From Bacillus methanolicus MGA3 (GTDB lineage: Bacteria; Bacillota; Bacilli; Bacillales; Cytobacillaceae): a stretch of 64,000 nucleotides of DNA. The stretch is from assembly GCF_000724485.1 (NCBI RefSeq), contig NZ_CP007739.1, positions 1,968,843 to 2,032,842 of the forward strand. The letters are read 5' to 3'. The notes beneath the pieces were generated by a model. That model searched no databases. It was given only the letters and a program-made list of their open reading frames with translations, and had not been told where the DNA came from. The position numbers and the translations under genes were made by a program. The stretch's first letter is position 1; every line of letters begins with the position of its first letter. Below, piece after piece: positions 61,105 to 64,000 of the stretch.

Positions 61105-61851
61105 TTAAACTTCCCCGCCATATTTTTCTTCCCATTCTTTTTCTCTTTTCAATTTGCGCTTGTAAACGATTTTCGATAAATTGATGCTGATTTCGTAAAG
61201 GAATAATAATGGGATCGACACTAAGAAATCCGACATAAAGTCAGGCGGAGTAATAACAACTGCAATAATAACTAAAATAAAATATGCATATTTGCGTACT
61301 TTCTGCAATACGTACGGATTAATAATGCCGAGAGATGTCAGGAACATGACGACGATCGGCAGTTCAAAAAGCACACCGAAGGGCAAGGTCATGTACATAA
61401 GAAAACGGAAGTATTTTTCCGCGGTAAAACTCGTTTCCATTAGATCTCCGCTCAACTCGATCAAAAAGTTCAAAACCGTTGGGAATATTATAAAATATCC
61501 GAAGCAAAGACCTATAATAAATAAAATAAAGAGTGCAGGAACATATGTAAGTGTAATTTTTCTCTCATTCGGTTTCAACGCCGGTCTTACAAACAACCAT
61601 GCCTCGAGTGCAAATACCGGGATCGTTGCAGCAACAGCGATGACAGTGGCCAGCATAAAGTAAACCCAAAGGACATCGCTTGGACCGAGAACGATTAATT
61701 TTACATCTAGGTCGCGAACAAACCATTTATAAATATCTTTCACATATATAAAACTAACGACAAAAAAAATCATAAATGACGCAATGATAATGATCAGGCG
61801 TTTTCGCAATTCTTCTAAGTGCTCGATTACATTTAATTCCTGGTCTTTCAA
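61105..61851 (-). CDS. tatC: Twin-arginine translocase subunit TatC
   Basis: 248 aa, six membrane segments. N-terminal cytoplasmic ELNVIEHLEELRKRL, the Tat signal-binding face, then LSPSDVLWVYF-like segment (VLGPSDVLW), FGYFIIFPTVLNFL, FRFLMYMTLPFGVLFELPIVVMFL and PPDFMSDFLVSIPLLFLYEI. TTG start about 7 bp after GGGG. Pairs with tatA upstream for export of folded proteins. Confidence 0.95.
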   Translation of the reverse strand: MKDQELNVIEHLEELRKRLIIIIASFMIFFVVSFIYVKDIYKWFVRDLDVKLIVLGPSDVLWVYFMLATVIAVAATIPVFALEAWLFVRPALKPNERKITLTYVPALFILFIIGLCFGYFIIFPTVLNFLIELSGDLMETSFTAEKYFRFLMYMTLPFGVLFELPIVVMFLTSLGIINPYVLQKVRKYAYFILVIIAVVITPPDFMSDFLVSIPLLFLYEISINLSKIVYKRKLKREKEWEEKYGGEV

Positions 61852-61883
61852 TCTAATCCCCTGCCAATTTTGACAATAATAAA

Positions 61884-61911
61884 AGAAAAGGTGCAGAAAC
61901 TTCTACACCTT
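61884..61911 (-). terminator. Partial terminator between tatA and tatC
   Basis: AAGGTGTAGAA/TTCTGCACCTT 11-bp stem (61888-61911) with TTCTTTTATT on the minus strand. Overlaps the tatA stop; probably sets tatA above tatC. Confidence 0.7.
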
Positions 61912-62101
61912 ATTTCAAATCTTTCTTTTCATCGTCTTTTAATTCTTTCATGACGTCATTGGTTAGCTCGCTTGTCGATTTTTTAAATTCACGAAGTGTC
62001 TCGCCAAATGCACGGCCGATTTCAGGAAGTTTTTTAGGTCCAAAAATAATTAATGCTAAGACGAGTATAAGTATTAAACCTGGAACACCGATATTTGACA
62101 T
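61910..62101 (-). CDS. tatA: TatA
   Basis: 63 aa: transmembrane [19 protein letters not shown], hinge [14 protein letters not shown], amphipathic helix and charged tail. Pore-forming component with tatC. AAAGGG upstream of ATG. Confidence 0.94.
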   Translation of the reverse strand: MSNIGVPGLILILVLALIIFGPKKLPEIGRAFGETLREFKKSTSELTNDVMKELKDDEKKDLK

Positions 62102-62246
62102 AGGTTTACATCCCTTTCAGTCAGCATAATAAAACTACCATGATTATATTACTTTTTTATGAAGCATGCGGTATTTAACTAAAAAATTCATAAGATGTTC
62201 ACAAATTAATTTCACTTTTGGCTAATGCGCTTATCAATATAGTACA

Positions 62247-63515
62247 CTAAACAAGCAAATGAAACAAGTTGCTATCTTTATTAATTTCTTGGAAAGGAAA
62301 TCCTTTTTTCTTCATTCGCAAAATTAAATCATGGTAGTCTTCTTTTTGCTTCAATTCGATCCCTACTAGAGCCGGTCCACTTTCTTTATTGTTTTTCTTT
62401 GTATATTCAAACCTTGTAATATCATCAGTAGGTCCAAGAACTTCATCCAAAAACTCCCTTAAGGCGCCTGCACGCTGCGGAAAATTTACGATGAAGTAAT
62501 AAAGCAATCCTTCATATTGAAGGGAACGCTCTTTGATCTCCTGCATTCGCCCTATATCGTTATTGCCGCCGCTAATGACGCAGACAACAGTTTTTCCTTT
62601 TATTTCCTCTTTGTATAAATCCAAAGCTGCAATAGGCAGTGCTCCAGCAGGTTCGGCAACAATTGCATGTTCATTATACATTTCCAAGATGGCTGTACAA
62701 ACTTTGCCTTCAGGGACAAGCAAAATGTCGTCAACCAGCTCACTGCAAATATCCAACGTTTTTTCACCAACTGATTTAACCGCTGCTCCATCCACAAATT
62801 TATCAATTTCTTCAAGAGTGGTTACAGCACCCAATGAAATCGACGTTTTCATTGACGGTGCTCCTTCAGGCTCCACTCCAATTAATTTTGTGAATGGAGA
62901 AATACTTTTAATATATGTGCTTAATCCTGCCATGAGTCCGCCGCCGCCAATGCTGGCAAACACAAAATCGATCGGCTCTTCGCAATCATTTAAAATTTCA
63001 ACCGCAACGGTGCCTTGACCTGCAATAACAGTTTCATCATCAAACGGATGGATAAAAGTGCGGCTTTCCTTTTCTGCACATAAAACTGCTTCATTATAAG
63101 AATCATCAAATGTATCGCCGACAAGAACAATTTCGACATTTCCTCTCCCAAACATTTCCACTTGACTGACTTTTTGTCTTGGGGTTGTTGACGGCATGAA
63201 GATTTTTCCGTTTACTCCAAGCTGTCGGCAGGCATAGGCCACTCCCTGGGCATGATTGCCAGCACTTGCGCATACAACACCATTTGCTAATTTTTCCTCG
63301 CTCAGCGTTTTCATAGAGTAATAAGCTCCACGCAGTTTAAAAGAGCGCACATGCTGGAGATCTTCCCTTTTTAAATAAATGTTGCACCCATACTTTTCCG
63401 ATAATCGTTCATTTTTTTGAAGCGGAGTATGGGCAACGATGTCTTTTAGATGCTGGTAGGCGATCAAAATATCCTCAACCTGTACCCATTTCTTTTTTAA
63501 TACTTTCTGTTCCAT
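62247..63515 (-). CDS. ilvA: Threonine dehydratase
   Basis: 422 aa PLP enzyme; first step of isoleucine synthesis. PLP Lys in VRSFKLRGAYYSM, SAGNHAQGVAYA, GGGGLMAGL and SGGNNDIGRM, and a single C-terminal ACT-like regulatory domain (LLYYFIVNFPQRAGALREFLDEVLG) for isoleucine feedback. GAAGGATGAGGA precedes ATG. Lies before dfrA as in B. subtilis. Confidence 0.95.
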   Translation of the reverse strand: MEQKVLKKKWVQVEDILIAYQHLKDIVAHTPLQKNERLSEKYGCNIYLKREDLQHVRSFKLRGAYYSMKTLSEEKLANGVVCASAGNHAQGVAYACRQLGVNGKIFMPSTTPRQKVSQVEMFGRGNVEIVLVGDTFDDSYNEAVLCAEKESRTFIHPFDDETVIAGQGTVAVEILNDCEEPIDFVFASIGGGGLMAGLSTYIKSISPFTKLIGVEPEGAPSMKTSISLGAVTTLEEIDKFVDGAAVKSVGEKTLDICSELVDDILLVPEGKVCTAILEMYNEHAIVAEPAGALPIAALDLYKEEIKGKTVVCVISGGNNDIGRMQEIKERSLQYEGLLYYFIVNFPQRAGALREFLDEVLGPTDDITRFEYTKKNNKESGPALVGIELKQKEDYHDLILRMKKKGFPFQEINKDSNLFHLLV

Positions 63516-63696
63516 TCCTCATCCTTCTCTCTTACCTTTATGATTTGTACATTATACCATGTAACTTTACACTTTCAAGATAAATATTTTAAATTTTTTG
63601 TTTTTTTCAATGATTTTTGCCCTAATCTATCACCTACTGAAAATGCTTTCTATCCGCTAATTTCAGTCTTTAGGGCAGCTCCGCCCCTTTTCCCAC

Positions 63697-63721
63697 AAAA
63701 AAACAGCCGAAAGTTCGGCTG
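63697..63721 (-). terminator. Terminator of dfrA
   Basis: CAGCCGAA-CT-TTCGGCTG hairpin followed by seven T on the minus strand. Confidence 0.92.
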
Positions 63722-63731
63722 CATCGTCTGT

Positions 63732-64000
63732 TTATTTTCGATTAAAAATAAGGAATTCAAAATCGTAAGGATTTTTTTCATCCTTTATTCCTTTTTCTTG
63801 TGATACGAGCTGCCATTCCTCCATATTAAGCTCTGGAAAGAATGTATCCCCCTCAAAACTGTTATGAATTAGTGTACAATACAACTTGTCAGCAAAGGGT
63901 AATATTTCTTTGAAAATTTCCGCTCCTCCAATGACGAAAACTTCTTCATTCTTTTTAGCTGCATAGTTGATAAGCTCTTGGATAGAATGAAGAATTGTGC
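63732..64000 (-). CDS. dfrA: Dihydrofolate reductase, C-terminal part (5' part outside window)
   Basis: The visible 89 codons read ...ILHSIQELINYAAKK, EEVFVIGGAEIFKEILPFAD (NADPH-binding GGAEIF), KLYCTLIHNSFEGDTFFPEL and the typical end DFEFLIFNRK. The rest lies beyond the right edge. Reduces dihydrofolate to tetrahydrofolate; target of trimethoprim. Followed by a strong terminator. Confidence 0.95.
   Translation of the reverse strand, partial: TILHSIQELINYAAKKNEEVFVIGGAEIFKEILPFADKLYCTLIHNSFEGDTFFPELNMEEWQLVSQEKGIKDEKNPYDFEFLIFNRK

Overview
The window is a moderately AT-rich chromosomal segment from an endospore-forming member of the Bacillaceae. The evidence is gene content and order: a ribD-ribE-ribBA operon behind an FMN riboswitch; sporulation genes (YjcZ-type, spo0M, a GerT/Hsp20-like protein, a YkwD-type CAP protein); and two blocks in Bacillus subtilis order, ctpA-yodJ-deoD-yodL-yozD-yodN-yozE-yokU-kamA-yodPQRST and ypmS-ypmR-ypmQ-ypmP-ilvA-dfrA. 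I cannot name the species from sequence alone.

Layout. 1-2.8 kb: riboflavin operon (minus). 3.3-9.3 kb: secreted YncE-propeller/phosphoesterase fusion and an RND exporter (plus). 9.3-10.9 kb: AT-rich stretch with a 32-codon micro-gene behind four 12-bp repeats, then a DUF2975/HTH pair. 11-15.6 kb: thioredoxin-like protein, an unknown membrane protein and a two-gene GMC-type dehydrogenase. 15.7-22.3 kb: housekeeping genes (uppP, amidohydrolase, GNAT, MATE, SDR, GerT-like), with a long structured leader before the GNAT gene. 22.3-24.2 kb: a group IIC intron sitting in the terminator of the CAP-protein gene, its maturase broken by one in-frame TGA. 25-27.4 kb: small DUF1659/DUF2922/YvrJ genes and an HTH protein gene with iteron-like boxes. 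27.4-31 kb: operon for a beta-propeller lipoprotein, OmpR-type regulator, histidine kinase and YtkA-like lipoprotein. 31-42.8 kb: cell-wall, protease, nucleoside and sporulation genes interspersed with a palindromic repeat family. 42.8-50.8 kb: beta-lysine cluster. 51-64 kb: FAD oxidoreductase, SGNH hydrolases, msrAB, an RNA methyltransferase, SCO1-like protein, tatAC, ilvA and partial dfrA.

How genes work together. The clearest pathway is kamA-yodPQRST. Lysine 2,3-aminomutase makes beta-lysine and YodP acetylates it. YodT (transaminase), YodR/YodS (CoA-transferase) and YodQ (M20 deacylase) would fit a route toward 4-aminobutyrate (inference). A PAS-AAA+-Fis sigma-54 activator lies between yodP and kamA, and a near-consensus -24/-12 promoter precedes kamA, so the first step appears to be switched separately from the rest.

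The most noteworthy unexplained structures are: a palindromic repeat family at the 3' ends of seven genes; the structured leader at 18.54-18.70 kb; the micro-gene with 12-bp tandem repeats; and six 20-bp-phased GCTCAT boxes next to an HTH protein. There are also two broken genes (spo0M and the intron maturase) and an SDR lacking its catalytic Ser and Tyr. I found no rRNA, bona fide tRNA or CRISPR array.
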